DNA of 64,000 nucleotides from a virus. Below the pieces are notes generated by a model. It did not search any database. It was given only the letters and a program-made list of their open reading frames with translations, and was not told the DNA's origin. How positions within the stretch are numbered: position 1 is the first letter of the stretch; every line of letters starts with the position of its first letter. Made by a program: the position numbers and the translations under genes. Positions 19,056 through 29,382 of this stretch are shown here, piece after piece. Location: IMG/VR virus record IMGVR_UViG_3300032235_000776, positions 1-64,000 of that record. One strand, written 5' to 3'.

Positions 19056-21800
19056 ATGAAAATACTAACCGCTTGGGACTTACAACATGGGCAGAAAGCA
19101 GAACCAAAAAAACTTGGATCTGTTTGGCAACCTATACAAATGGTACCTAAGGCCGAGAAAGACGAAGAGTGGAAAAAAACTAACGTAGACTGGTTTGAAA
19201 GTCTTGGTATTAGACAACTCCGTAAAAAGTATAAGAGAACAATTAAGAACTATAGACTTGCAAAAGGTATTATAGAAACAGAAGATTATGTTACTTCTGA
19301 AGACAATGAATATACCGGCATGCTTGAAAAAGTAAAAGGGGATGACTATGATCCACACGTATTGTCTCTTTCATTTTTCCCAATTATTCCAAATGCTATC
19401 AATGTACTTGTAGGTGAATTCTCAAAAAGAAACACTAAGATTACTGTACAGGCTGTAGATGAGTTTTCAAAGAATGAAAAACTTGATGCTAAGATTGATA
19501 ACATTAGAGAATACATGGAGGCTAAAGCTCAATCTAAATTAGTTCAAAAACTTTTAGCTTCTGGATATCAACCACAATCAGAGGAAGAAGTTGCTCAAAT
19601 GAAGCAACAACTTAATCAACAAGTTAAATCTTTACCTGAAATTCAAGACATTTACAGAAAAAAATACAGATCAATAGTAGAACAATGGGGTCAACATCAA
19701 ATCAATATTGATGATGAAAGATTCAAAATGTTTGAACTTGAGAATACTGCATTCAGGGATTATCTAATTACTGACTCGGAATTCTGGCATATTGACTTAA
19801 GAGAAGATGATTATAAAGTAGAGGTTTGGTCTCCACTTCATACTTTCTATCACAAGTCACCAGATGTTAAATATGTAGCTGATGGTAACTACGTAGGTAG
19901 AATTCTAATGATGTCTATTCCGGATGTAATTGACAGATATGGTTATTCTTTAAAAGATGAGGAAGTAAAATCCCTTGAGTATATTTATAATACAACTTTA
20001 CTTCCGATGCCGGCCGGTACAGAAAATACTTTGTACTATGATCCAGCAAGAGGAGTAAATGATCAATCTCCTAACTCTAAAGCAATGCATGACTTACTTG
20101 CTGCAAGAGATATGGTAAGTGATACTAATCTGACTTCTGAAACTTCATTCCTTGGTTGGCTAAACCAAGCATCTGATACTGACCCTTTTAACAAAGGTAT
20201 GGTAAGGGTAACTGAGGTATATTGGAAGTCACAAAAAAGAGTAGGTTACTTAACTAAAATTAATGATCAAGGTGAGGTTGAAACAGATATAGTTACTGAA
20301 GACTATGTAATTATAAATGAACCTTTATTTGATGAGTCTTTCAAAAAGAAAAGAGATGCTGAAACATTAATATTTGGAGAATACATTGAGTGGTTCTGGA
20401 TTAATGAAGTGTGGAGAGGTAAGAAAATTAATACCTTACTTGCACCGGCATTCACAAAGAACTATTCATTTGAACCAATTTATATAGATGTAGCTCCACT
20501 TCCTTTCCAATTTAAAGCTGAAAATGATTTATGGAATGCTAAACTACCGGTAGAAGGTATTACATGTACAGATACTCGTTTGAATATTCCTACTTCTATG
20601 GTAGACTTAATGAAGCCATATCAAGTAATCTATAATCTAGTAAATAACCAGGTTAAAGATATCCTTATTGATGAAGTAGGTAGTGTTGTACTTTTAGATC
20701 AAAACTACTTACCAAAAAATTCAATGGGTGAAGATTGGGGTCAAAACAACTTAGCAAAAGCTTATGTTGCAATGAAAGACTTCCAGATCCTTCCTTTGGA
20801 TACATCGATGGAAAACCTTGAGGGTAGAGCAGGATTTAATCACTACCAAGTATTAAACCTTGAACAAACACAAAGATTATTCTCTCGTTTAAAAGTTGGT
20901 GAATGGGCTAAAATGGAAGCATTTGCTACAATTGGTATTACCCCACAGAGATTAGGATCAGTAGCTGCTTCAGAAACAGCAACCGGTACACAGGCTGCAG
21001 TTAATAACTCATACTCACAAACAGAAACCTACTTTACAAATCACATTAACTTCATCATGCCAAGAGTAAAAGAGATGATGATTAATGCTGCTCAATATTA
21101 CCAATCAAGTAATCCAAGTCTTAACTTACAATATACTACTTCTGATGAAGAAAATATAATGTTCTCATTGGATGGAGCTAAATTACTTGCAAGAGATATC
21201 CAAGTTTATACTCACTTTAAGCCAGATGCTAGAGCTGTATTGGATCAAATGAAACAATTGATTTTACAAAACAATACTTCCGGGGCAAATATTTATGACC
21301 TATTAAAGATTGTATCTTCAAATACTCCATCTGAGGTTGTTGAAGCTGCTAAGAAATCTGTTGATGACTTTAATGCACAGACTCAACAAAAACAACAGCA
21401 TGAACAAGAAATGATGCAGCAACAAATTCAAGCTAAACAACAAGAGCTTGCTGATCAAAGAAGTTACGAGTCTCAAGAGAATGATAAAGATAGACAAACT
21501 AAACTTGCAGAAGCTACAATTAAAGCAATGGGCTTTGCAAATGAGTCTGATGTTGATCTTAATGCTGTACCGGATGTATTGGAAATTGAAAGATTCAATG
21601 CTCAACTTGGTCAGTTTCAAGAAAAACTATTGATGGACAAAGAAAAGATGAGTAGTCAAAGGGATATTGAAAACAAAAAGATCTCTTTAAAAGAGCAAGA
21701 ATTAATGACTAAGAGAGAAATTGCAGAGAAACAATTAGAGATTGCAAGGGAAAATAAGACCAATGCTGAACTAAAAAGAGATAAAAGCAATAAGAAATAA
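19056..21800 (+). CDS. Portal protein, 914 aa
   Basis: Large portal of the crAss type: forms the dodecameric DNA channel at the capsid vertex. Recognised from position between TerL and scaffold/capsid and from segments such as VWSPLHTFYHKSPDVKYV and NYVGRILMMSIPDVIDRYG. The last 140 residues are a Gln/Lys/Glu-rich coiled coil (QQQIQAKQQELADQRS onward), probably the internal barrel or a scaffold-binding region. Confidence 0.88.
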   Translation: MKILTAWDLQHGQKAEPKKLGSVWQPIQMVPKAEKDEEWKKTNVDWFESLGIRQLRKKYKRTIKNYRLAKGIIETEDYVTSEDNEYTGMLEKVKGDDYDPHVLSLSFFPIIPNAINVLVGEFSKRNTKITVQAVDEFSKNEKLDAKIDNIREYMEAKAQSKLVQKLLASGYQPQSEEEVAQMKQQLNQQVKSLPEIQDIYRKKYRSIVEQWGQHQINIDDERFKMFELENTAFRDYLITDSEFWHIDLREDDYKVEVWSPLHTFYHKSPDVKYVADGNYVGRILMMSIPDVIDRYGYSLKDEEVKSLEYIYNTTLLPMPAGTENTLYYDPARGVNDQSPNSKAMHDLLAARDMVSDTNLTSETSFLGWLNQASDTDPFNKGMVRVTEVYWKSQKRVGYLTKINDQGEVETDIVTEDYVIINEPLFDESFKKKRDAETLIFGEYIEWFWINEVWRGKKINTLLAPAFTKNYSFEPIYIDVAPLPFQFKAENDLWNAKLPVEGITCTDTRLNIPTSMVDLMKPYQVIYNLVNNQVKDILIDEVGSVVLLDQNYLPKNSMGEDWGQNNLAKAYVAMKDFQILPLDTSMENLEGRAGFNHYQVLNLEQTQRLFSRLKVGEWAKMEAFATIGITPQRLGSVAASETATGTQAAVNNSYSQTETYFTNHINFIMPRVKEMMINAAQYYQSSNPSLNLQYTTSDEENIMFSLDGAKLLARDIQVYTHFKPDARAVLDQMKQLILQNNTSGANIYDLLKIVSSNTPSEVVEAAKKSVDDFNAQTQQKQQHEQEMMQQQIQAKQQELADQRSYESQENDKDRQTKLAEATIKAMGFANESDVDLNAVPDVLEIERFNAQLGQFQEKLLMDKEKMSSQRDIENKKISLKEQELMTKREIAEKQLEIARENKTNAELKRDKSNKK

Positions 21801-21900
21801 CAAGAGTTAGCTATAGTTAAAAATTCAAATACAGATAATAATAAAATAAATTATTTTTATTATTTTTTATTGACAGTAAATCATAAAAAACCAAATATAT

Positions 21901-23094
21901 ATGACAGAGAAAGACAACATAGTAAATGAATCCTACGTAGAAAGTTTCTTCGGAGGAGTTGGTGAAACCCAAGTTGCGGCACCCATTACTAAAACAGATG
22001 AAGAAGAGGATACTGATAAAGATAAAAAATCAGAATCTAATTTTTCATTTAAAACAGATGAGACGGAAGTTCCAATCAATAAATTAATTGATGTGGAAAA
22101 AGAAGAACTTGCAATTGAAGAGGATGAAGATATTATCATTCCTTCAGCAAAAGAGACTAAACCAAAATCAGTTTCTACAGATAGCAATTTAAATTCTGCA
22201 GTATCTGAATTAATTAAAGAAGGCTTGATCTTTGGATTTGATGGAGAAGAAGAAATTAAATCTATAGAAGATTTAAAAGAACTTATTCAGGCTAATAAAG
22301 AAGAATGGAAAAAAGAAGCCTTAGAAAATGAACTGGATGAAGTCTTTAGTGCATTACCGGAAGATCTCCAATATGCAGTAGACTATGTAAAGAATGGTGG
22401 TAGAGATTTAAAATCACTATTCAAAGTTCTTGCACAGACTCAAGACATTAAAGGGTTTGATGTAGGTACTGACCAAAAAGAAATTACAAGAACTTATTTG
22501 GAGTATACTAAATTTGGTACTCCAGAAGAAATTGAAGAACAACTATCAGAGTGGGAAGACATGGATTTACTTGATAAGAAAGCAGAACAGTTTAAACCAA
22601 AGTTAGAAAAGCTTCAAGAAAAAGTAGTACAGGAAAAGTTAGCAGAGCAAGAAGAAGTTAAAAAGTATCAGAAGCAATTAATTAAAAATTATTTTGATGG
22701 TGTTACTGAAGCTCTTCAAGACAAAAACTTAAATGGTATTACAATTAATAAAGATGAGCAGGCTTCTATATATGAAGATTTAACTGCTAATAATTATGTG
22801 TCGAGTAGAACCGGCCAACCAATTAACTACCTAGGAAAATTCCTAGAACATATTACTTGGGATGAGCCAAACTACAAAATGCTAGCTGAGTTAACTCTAT
22901 TTGCTAAGAACCCAGAAAAGTACAGAGAAAAAATTAGAGCCTCTGTAAAAGCAAGTGAAGCTGAAAACACAGTTAGAAAATTAAAAACTGCACAGGGTGG
23001 ATTAAAACCATCTACAACTCCAGTTGAAGAAGAACCTAACAAATTTACAATTCCAAAGAAATCTATAACAAGAAACTCAATTTTAAGAAAATAA
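21901..23094 (+). CDS. Probable capsid scaffold protein, 397 aa
   Basis: Very acidic N-terminal half (KTDEEEDTDKDKK, EEDEDI), coiled-coil middle (DKKAEQFKPKLEKLQEKVV) and a basic C-terminus (IPKKSITRNSILRK). That layout and the place between portal and major capsid protein are typical of scaffolding proteins, whose basic end binds capsid subunits. Assigned from context and composition. Confidence 0.7.
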   Translation: MTEKDNIVNESYVESFFGGVGETQVAAPITKTDEEEDTDKDKKSESNFSFKTDETEVPINKLIDVEKEELAIEEDEDIIIPSAKETKPKSVSTDSNLNSAVSELIKEGLIFGFDGEEEIKSIEDLKELIQANKEEWKKEALENELDEVFSALPEDLQYAVDYVKNGGRDLKSLFKVLAQTQDIKGFDVGTDQKEITRTYLEYTKFGTPEEIEEQLSEWEDMDLLDKKAEQFKPKLEKLQEKVVQEKLAEQEEVKKYQKQLIKNYFDGVTEALQDKNLNGITINKDEQASIYEDLTANNYVSSRTGQPINYLGKFLEHITWDEPNYKMLAELTLFAKNPEKYREKIRASVKASEAENTVRKLKTAQGGLKPSTTPVEEEPNKFTIPKKSITRNSILRK

Positions 23095-23105
23095 AATAAA
23101 TAACA

Positions 23106-24719
23106 ATGGCAACACCAGTATTAAACAATGGTATATTCCTTAGAGATACCAAGTACGACCCGATGGGTACCCACTTTGACCGTGCCCACTTATCAACTTT
23201 ATCACCTACATCTTCTGATGACATGGGTATTATCGACTTATGGGCTCAAACCCAAAAGAAAGAGATGCCTCTTTACACAATGTCTTCATTTGGTGGTAAA
23301 AACACTATTTACACAGAGAACCAGAAATACAAATGGAAAGTTCCTGTACAATCTGTAATGCCTTACATCGTTGAGGACATTATTCCTGTAGACGTTGAAA
23401 AGCCAGGTGTCGATGGACAAACTTTCCAAATTAAGTTGAACAACAACTATTTTGGTCATAGCTCTATCATCACTTATGACAAATACAACGGTTTAGAAAT
23501 GTATGTAACTGAAGATCCAATTCTTCGTCATGGTGATGGTTATGTATACACTGTTAAGTTGATGAACAACAAAAACAGTCAGTACATTGACAGATCATTC
23601 TTGAAGCCAGGTACACACGTATTCAGAAAAGGTTCTGTAAGAGATGAGCACTCAACAATGTTTGATGACTTCAAATTTGCTGATGGCGGTTACAGAGAAT
23701 TCTTCAACTGGGTAGGTACCGGTAGAGCTAACTCTCATTACTCAGTATCTGATACTGCAGCTCAAATGGGTATGGCTAATGAAGTAGTTGAGTTGATTAA
23801 AATCGACGATTCTATGGATCCTAACGTACAAAAAATTGAAGATCTAGTAGCTTTACGTGGTAAAGACTACATGAAAGGTCTTGCTAAAGATGGTAAATTA
23901 AACTACACTTGGTTACGTAAAGTAGACGCTGCACACATGAAGAAAGTCATGATGGACGTAGAAAACTACTTAATGTGGGGTCAAGGTGGTTGGGTTCGTG
24001 GTAACATGGGTCCAGATGACACCTACTTACCAGTTGGTTTGTGGAAACAGTTAGACAACGGTTACAAAGTTGTTTACACTCGTGACTCTTTCAACTTCAG
24101 TATGTTTGAAAATGAAATTTTCAACTTCTTCAATGGTAAAGTAAACTTTGAAGGTCCAGATTCTGGTCGTAAATTGATCGTTCAAACCGGTAAAGCTGGT
24201 ATGAAGATGATCCACAATGCGATTCAAAGAGAGGTTGCTGCATCAGGTATGTTGTTAAATGCTACTGATGTAGGATCATTGAGCGGTGAAAGAATGAACC
24301 TTGAGTGGGGAATTTCTTACACTAAGATCAAGATTCCTTTCTTGGCTAACCTTGAGTTCGTTTATAACGCTGCATTTGACAACGTTAACCAGAACTCAAT
24401 TGAAAACCCATTGATCGAAGGTTACAACTTGAGTTCTTACTCATTCATTATCTATGACTTCAACTATGCTCAAGGTTCTGACAACATTAAATTGTTAAAA
24501 TGGGCTCCAGGTAAAGATGTAGCTACTTCTGATATGAGATGGTTCTTCCAAAACGGTACCTTTGATTACTTCGGTAAAAAATCAGGTTTCGCTTCAACCG
24601 GTAACTTCTCTGGTTATAAGGTATTCTTCGAAATGAACTACCCTGCTATCTGGGTACAAGACCCCACCAAGGTTCTGAAGTTCGTTATGAAAAACCCTAT
24701 CACTGGCGGTTCACTTTAA
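23106..24719 (+). CDS. Major capsid protein, 537 aa
   Basis: HK97-fold shell protein by position after portal and scaffold, by length, and by near-optimal codon use (fewer AT-rich rare codons than neighbours, many GGT, AAC, GAC), typical for the most expressed gene. It is followed by a strong terminator at 24733-24764. I cannot see a processing site for the N-terminus. Confidence 0.88.
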   Translation: MATPVLNNGIFLRDTKYDPMGTHFDRAHLSTLSPTSSDDMGIIDLWAQTQKKEMPLYTMSSFGGKNTIYTENQKYKWKVPVQSVMPYIVEDIIPVDVEKPGVDGQTFQIKLNNNYFGHSSIITYDKYNGLEMYVTEDPILRHGDGYVYTVKLMNNKNSQYIDRSFLKPGTHVFRKGSVRDEHSTMFDDFKFADGGYREFFNWVGTGRANSHYSVSDTAAQMGMANEVVELIKIDDSMDPNVQKIEDLVALRGKDYMKGLAKDGKLNYTWLRKVDAAHMKKVMMDVENYLMWGQGGWVRGNMGPDDTYLPVGLWKQLDNGYKVVYTRDSFNFSMFENEIFNFFNGKVNFEGPDSGRKLIVQTGKAGMKMIHNAIQREVAASGMLLNATDVGSLSGERMNLEWGISYTKIKIPFLANLEFVYNAAFDNVNQNSIENPLIEGYNLSSYSFIIYDFNYAQGSDNIKLLKWAPGKDVATSDMRWFFQNGTFDYFGKKSGFASTGNFSGYKVFFEMNYPAIWVQDPTKVLKFVMKNPITGGSL

Positions 24720-24732
24720 TATTATTCTATAT

Positions 24733-24764
24733 ACTCCCTGCAGAACAAAACTGCAGGGAGTTTT
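24733..24764 (+). terminator. Terminator after the major capsid gene
   Basis: ACTCCCTGCAG (24733-24743) and CTGCAGGGAGT (24751-24761) form a perfect 11-bp stem followed by TTTT (the first T shared with the stem end). Confidence 0.85.
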
Positions 24765-24765
24765 A

Positions 24766-24813
24766 GTCAAACCTTTAGTAGGAGAGTTCAATGGTTCGAA
24801 TCCATGTTTGACA
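24766..24813 (+). other. tRNA-like minihelix (acceptor plus T-arm, no D or anticodon arm)
   Basis: GTCAAAC (24766-24772) pairs with GTTTGAC (24806-24812) over 7 bp, and ATGG-TTCGAAT-CCAT is a canonical T-arm, so the top half of a tRNA is intact while only about 17 bases replace the other arms. It lies between the capsid terminator and the next gene. Possible roles: RNase P processing site, tRNA mimic or relic, or attachment site. Confidence 0.6.
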
Positions 24814-24835
24814 CAAATCAAAAACCAAAAAAGTA

Positions 24836-25813
24836 ATGGCAACAGCAACTAAAAAAGCAAAAGTAGATCTAACCCGTAGAGTATCGGTTAGACAATTTGT
24901 AGACTCAGAGATCTTTAACATGGGTCTAGAACAGTATGGACTATCAGTATTCTCAGGTGAGAACGGTAATGGTGGTCACAAAGAATGGTTAGGTTACAAA
25001 GAAATGGGTGATGTATCTGTATATTTAACAGGTCTTGATCCAACTGCAAGTTACATAACCAAAATTGAAAACGAAGAAAAAAGAGAAGCCATGATTGCTC
25101 AAATTAAAGAAATCAAAGGCATCCTTGAAGAACGTTATGGAAAAGATAATCTTGACCCTAAGAATAAAGCATTCTGGTCAAAGATTTTCATCGATGTAAG
25201 AGTTCCTATTCTTGAGTTAGACTTGAAAGAACCAAAGGATTTAATTCTGTATTGTGCAATTAAAGCTATGGGATTTTCAGAAATTGCTCCTTCATATGAG
25301 CATGCTAAGAATTCAAATAAGAATTACAAGTTCTATCTTCATGAAGAAGCTGAGGTAATGAATATTAAAGTAGAAGTTACAAGACTTAGAAATAAAGCTA
25401 AAGTACTTCTGGAAAATATTTATGAGTCAGATGCTGAACATTTATTCTTATTAGCAAAAACATATCTTGCAGTTGAAAGAGGATATAACAGAAAAACTCC
25501 AATTGATACCTTATATGAAGATATCAATAGCATGATTGATGGTGATGCAACAAGAACTAACATCAAAGAAATGCCTAAGTTATTTATTGAATTAGCAAAT
25601 ATGACTAAGGTAGATTTAAGATATAAAGCAATTGTTAAAGAGTGTAGTTACCAAAAAGCTCTTGACAAAGACAAAGATAATAGAATCGTAAACAAACTTA
25701 CTGGTAATACGCTAGGTAAAACTGAAGACGATGCAATTGAATACTTAAAGAATCCATTGCACCAAGAAGATTTACTTGCTCTTACTGAGAAGGCAGACAA
25801 AATTTGGAAGTAA
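24836..25813 (+). CDS. Conserved virion-module protein, 325 aa
   Basis: Mostly helical, no recognised enzymatic motif. Begins ATATKKAKVDLTRRVSVRQFV and has segments like LKEPKDLILYCAIKAMGF and SDAEHLFLLAKTYLAVERGY. Genes directly after the capsid gene in crAss-like phages encode head-completion or internal proteins, so a head-associated role is inferred. Stop overlaps the next start (TAATG). Confidence 0.6.
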   Translation: MATATKKAKVDLTRRVSVRQFVDSEIFNMGLEQYGLSVFSGENGNGGHKEWLGYKEMGDVSVYLTGLDPTASYITKIENEEKREAMIAQIKEIKGILEERYGKDNLDPKNKAFWSKIFIDVRVPILELDLKEPKDLILYCAIKAMGFSEIAPSYEHAKNSNKNYKFYLHEEAEVMNIKVEVTRLRNKAKVLLENIYESDAEHLFLLAKTYLAVERGYNRKTPIDTLYEDINSMIDGDATRTNIKEMPKLFIELANMTKVDLRYKAIVKECSYQKALDKDKDNRIVNKLTGNTLGKTEDDAIEYLKNPLHQEDLLALTEKADKIWK

Positions 25814-26508
25814 TGAATGTACAGTTAGTATGGATAAAAATTAAAGAAAGACTAAACAAGTTGGATAGCAATGACTATGATAATATTCAATGCTGGCAAA
25901 TTGTAGAGGCTTTCAATAAAGCTCAAAAAGAATGGAGCAGAAGACAACTTCATGGTTATAATACTATGAAAGAGGGTATGGAACAAACTACCCGTAGAGT
26001 CACTGACTTACAAGTCCTACTAGCTGATGTTAACCTTACAGGTTCAAATCAATATAACTATTTTGAAAGCGATAACTTTCCAGTTGACTTTTTAGAGTTT
26101 AACAGAGTATCTGCAGATGCTACTACAAAAGAGTGTCCAGCAAAGAAACTAATAGTAAGATTTTTAGAGAATGGGAACCTTGACGAATGGTTAAGGGACC
26201 CAGCTCTAGATCCTAATTTTGAATGGGGAGAAACTTTTAATACTATCTCTGGTAATAAAGTAAGAATCTACCATGAAAATAAGTTTAACATAATTAACCC
26301 GGTATTAAGTTATTACAGACAACCAAGAAATATTTCTTTAGCAGGTTGTCCTGATATTAACGGTAATGATTTAGGAGATATTGATCCTGAATTTAAAGAT
26401 GATATTGTTGAGTTAATTATCGATGATGCTGCAGCTATATTAGCTGGAGATATTGAGTCTTGGAACCAATCAATGAATAGTAAGAAAAGAGCAGAAGAAA
26501 ATAACTAA
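25813..26508 (+). CDS. Head-tail connector/ring-type protein, 231 aa
   Basis: I use ATG 25813 (TAATG overlap) instead of an in-frame TTG at 25804. An N-terminal helical part (WQIVEAFNKAQKEWSRRQLHGY), a central beta region and the C-terminal DPEFKDDIVELIIDDAAAIL helix match the pattern of adaptor or ring proteins that attach below the portal in crAss-like and P22-like phages. Assigned by pattern and position. Confidence 0.65.
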   Translation: MNVQLVWIKIKERLNKLDSNDYDNIQCWQIVEAFNKAQKEWSRRQLHGYNTMKEGMEQTTRRVTDLQVLLADVNLTGSNQYNYFESDNFPVDFLEFNRVSADATTKECPAKKLIVRFLENGNLDEWLRDPALDPNFEWGETFNTISGNKVRIYHENKFNIINPVLSYYRQPRNISLAGCPDINGNDLGDIDPEFKDDIVELIIDDAAAILAGDIESWNQSMNSKKRAEENN

Positions 26509-26593
26509 TTGGAAATGTATATAGAAATAAATATAGATTTGTTAGAAATTCCCAAAATAGTGAAAAAAATAATTAAAATTTAAAAAATTTACC

Positions 26594-26606
26594 GTATATT
26601 TAATTA
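26594..26606 (+). promoter_or_regulatory. Late-type promoter motif before the 157-aa virion gene
   Basis: GTATATTTAATTA in a 119-base gap, 21 bases before the next ATG. Same motif as at 34061 and 46899; no TTTG -33 element at the usual distance. Confidence 0.5.
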
Positions 26607-26627
26607 TAAAACTTTATTTTAAACACA

Positions 26628-27101
26628 ATGATCAAAAAATATTTATCCCAAGGAGTTGTTCTTGACACCAAAGGAAAAGATGGCGTTCACAATTTTGATT
26701 TAGAAAACTACGTTGTTAGTGTTCTAAACAAAACCGAAACATGCTGCGTAAGAAATATTGTAGCCACCTCAGTTACTGCAACTTCTGGTTTACTTGCTGT
26801 ATTTATTCCAAGTGCTGCACAAAACAATATTACTGCAGGCACTGGTGGTGCAATTGCAATTACTAATTACTTAACTACAATTAATACTGATGCAGGTGGC
26901 GACGCTTTTACATTAGCAAATGGTAGTACTCCAGGTCAACTTAAGAAAATTCTTTTAGTTGCTGATGGTGGTGGTAACGCAACAATTACACTTACTGGTT
27001 ACACCTCAATTGTAATGAATGATGCAGCTGACTACGTAATTTTACAATGGACTGGTACCGCATGGATTGCAATTGAAAATTCAGGCGCTACATTATCTTA
27101 A
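26628..27101 (+). CDS. Probable capsid decoration/head fibre protein, 157 aa
   Basis: A short helical N-terminus with a CC pair precedes a small-residue-rich beta domain (SVTATSGLLAVFIPSAAQNNITAG) and an end GNATITLTGYTSIV ... LQWTGTAWIAIENSGA, a pattern common at the C-terminus of phage surface proteins with trimeric beta folds. Own promoter motif. Assigned from composition and location. Confidence 0.55.
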   Translation: MIKKYLSQGVVLDTKGKDGVHNFDLENYVVSVLNKTETCCVRNIVATSVTATSGLLAVFIPSAAQNNITAGTGGAIAITNYLTTINTDAGGDAFTLANGSTPGQLKKILLVADGGGNATITLTGYTSIVMNDAADYVILQWTGTAWIAIENSGATLS

Positions 27102-27135
27102 TAAACACTTTAATTTTTAAAAACAAATATAAACA

Positions 27136-28746
27136 ATGAGTTATTTTTCACACGCCTTCCATAAAGTATTTATCGGAAATGGCACAGTTAAAACAACCGG
27201 TACCACTGCAGACTTAACTGCTGGTGACTTAGGTTTTTATGACTACAGTACTTTCAAAGCCTTGACTACAGCTCCGGCTTCAACCTTCAAAAAGATGTTC
27301 ATCATCGCACAAGGTTCTTATCACACAGTTGATTCATTATCTCCATTCTTTGGTGGTTTAAAAGAATCAGTTAAATCAAGAGGCATTAACCCTGCTTTCA
27401 TTGAAAAACTGTATTCTTCTGAAGCTGCTGATCCAATTGCAGATGTATGGACAGTAGGTTACAATGGTGTTACTACCGCTTGTGACTGTTTAGCTGGTAA
27501 ATGTGGTAATGTTTACACCTTGAGAATTGATGTTAAAGGTGATCCTACCTTAAGAACATTTGATAGAAATCTTTACCGTTATATCACTGTAGAAACTCCA
27601 TGCTGTGGAGAAGGTTGTGATGTATGCGTAGACGAAACAGTTGATCCACTTTGGATTGCAACTAAATTCGTTGAAAAGATCAACACTGACATGCAGTTGA
27701 AAAACTTCGTTCAAGCTGAATTGATCTACAGCGTACTTCCTACTTTTGTTGCTGCTGATGTATTAACTTACACTATCACCTTATCTACTTCAGAAGTAAT
27801 TGGTGATGTTGAAGATGAATACCCAACTGCTACAGTTACAGGAAGCGGTACTTCATATACTTTAGTATTTGCAGGTAACAACTACGCAGATCGTCCACAA
27901 AATGGTGACAACGTAACCGGTGCTACAGTTACTGTAACTTCTTCTACTGTACAAATTGCTAGAACCATGTGTGCTACAATTGAAGGTTTAGATGATGTAA
28001 GTGCAGATATTGCTACTTTCTACGAAAACGATACTACTATTAGTGGTGTTGCAGTACAAACAACTGGTACTTCAGCTATCACTTATGAGTTAGTTCAATT
28101 ATCAGCTCCAGTAACCATTACTAATGGTAACTCAATGGGTATTCCAGTATATGCTCCAATCCCTGCCTATGTAGGTGGTGTAACTTGGGGTGTATGTCCA
28201 TGTGCTGCAGCACCTGCTGCTTACACTGGTTGTATTGGTATCAAATTGACTGCTGCTTATATCGACACTAGATTTGGTAACTGTTCTTTCCGTCCAACTG
28301 ACTACTACAATGTTCAACCTTTGAAGATCTATGTATCTAAAGTTGACGATGCACAATACTGCACAGATAACCATACTTCTTGGAGTGTTACTCACAACGT
28401 TGAGTCAAAACAAGCCAATGGTTTAGGTGAAACTGTATTGAGAGATTACTTAGTAGCTCTTAACTACAAACAAGAATACTTCGAATGGGATCCACGTTTC
28501 CGTGAGGTTATGGACCAACAAGTATTCACTGCTGTTGACAGAACTGCACAATATGACGGTTTATACCTGATTCACTCTATTCCAAACTGGGTTAAAGGAC
28601 AGAACGTTAAAGCATATGATGAAAAATATGTATTAGCATTCTACTTTAAAGTTGACCCTGCAACTGGTATTTCTCCAAAAGCTACTTTCCAAACTGCTCT
28701 TGAGAACTACGCAGCATTGAACGGAGTAGATTTAGAAGTACTTTAA
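27136..28746 (+). CDS. Cysteine-rich virion protein, 536 aa
   Basis: Well-expressed codon use like the capsid gene. Beta-rich with clusters of cysteine: CDCLAGKCG, CCGEGCDVCVDE, CPCAAAPAAYTGC. The N-terminal FKKMFIIAQGSYHTVDSLSP recurs, as far as I recall, in structural proteins of Bacteroidetes phages. It may be an auxiliary capsid or collar component; a tail sheath was considered and is unlikely in a podovirus-type gene set. Followed by a strong terminator (28773-28803). Confidence 0.6.
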   Translation: MSYFSHAFHKVFIGNGTVKTTGTTADLTAGDLGFYDYSTFKALTTAPASTFKKMFIIAQGSYHTVDSLSPFFGGLKESVKSRGINPAFIEKLYSSEAADPIADVWTVGYNGVTTACDCLAGKCGNVYTLRIDVKGDPTLRTFDRNLYRYITVETPCCGEGCDVCVDETVDPLWIATKFVEKINTDMQLKNFVQAELIYSVLPTFVAADVLTYTITLSTSEVIGDVEDEYPTATVTGSGTSYTLVFAGNNYADRPQNGDNVTGATVTVTSSTVQIARTMCATIEGLDDVSADIATFYENDTTISGVAVQTTGTSAITYELVQLSAPVTITNGNSMGIPVYAPIPAYVGGVTWGVCPCAAAPAAYTGCIGIKLTAAYIDTRFGNCSFRPTDYYNVQPLKIYVSKVDDAQYCTDNHTSWSVTHNVESKQANGLGETVLRDYLVALNYKQEYFEWDPRFREVMDQQVFTAVDRTAQYDGLYLIHSIPNWVKGQNVKAYDEKYVLAFYFKVDPATGISPKATFQTALENYAALNGVDLEVL

Positions 28747-28772
28747 TCGATAACTATTTAAACACTGCAACG

Positions 28773-28803
28773 AAGGAGAGGGGGCTAACCTCTCTCCTTT
28801 TTT
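28773..28803 (+). terminator. Terminator after the cysteine-rich virion gene
   Basis: AGGAGAG and CTCTCTCCT form a GC-rich hairpin around GGGGCTAAC, followed by seven T. Confidence 0.8.
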
Positions 28804-28818
28804 GCTAAATATAAACCC

Positions 28819-29382
28819 ATGGTATTAAGCAAATTAGGACTACAAGTATATGATGACTTCAACTGTAAAGTTATGAGAGTCATGGACATTTCTACATATA
28901 ACCAATCTTTAGATAAGATTGAATGTGGAAGATTATTAATTACGGTACCAGGTTTTGGTTACCCAATCATGCATGAAGTAGAACCTGGATTTAACAGGTC
29001 TTTCAATGCAATTGATCTAACTTTACAAAGTGGGTTTAATTATGCAGATACAGCGGTACTTCCGGATGGTATCTACAAACTAAATTACTCTATAGCACCC
29101 AATGATCAAGTGTTTGTAGAGTATAATTATTTAAGACAATGCCAAGCTTACTCTTTATATTATGGTAAAGTTTGTGCCCTTGATTTAAATCCTTGCAATA
29201 TGTGTGGGGATAGAAAAGAAAAAATTGATCAACTTCAAGAAATTAAATTCATTCTGGAAGCTGCTAAGGCTTATGCAGAAGAATGTAATGCACCAATTAA
29301 AGGTTTGGAATTACAAAATTATGCTGTATCTTTACTTAAGAAGATGGACATAGGATGTGATTCTTGTAATACATGTAAATAA
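28819..29382 (+). CDS. Cysteine-containing virion-module protein, 187 aa
   Basis: Beta-rich first part (LLITVPGFGYPIMHEVEPGF), then a cysteine cluster CALDLNPCNMCGD and a C-terminal helix ending CDSCNTCK. The two CxxC pairs suggest metal binding. Overlaps the next gene by one base (TAATG). Likely a neck or fibre-attachment component, from context only. Confidence 0.55.
   Translation: MVLSKLGLQVYDDFNCKVMRVMDISTYNQSLDKIECGRLLITVPGFGYPIMHEVEPGFNRSFNAIDLTLQSGFNYADTAVLPDGIYKLNYSIAPNDQVFVEYNYLRQCQAYSLYYGKVCALDLNPCNMCGDRKEKIDQLQEIKFILEAAKAYAEECNAPIKGLELQNYAVSLLKKMDIGCDSCNTCK

Noticed and set aside
27136-28746. Contractile tail sheath
   Set aside because: No baseplate, tube or tape-measure genes accompany it, and the neighbours fit a podovirus-type neck.
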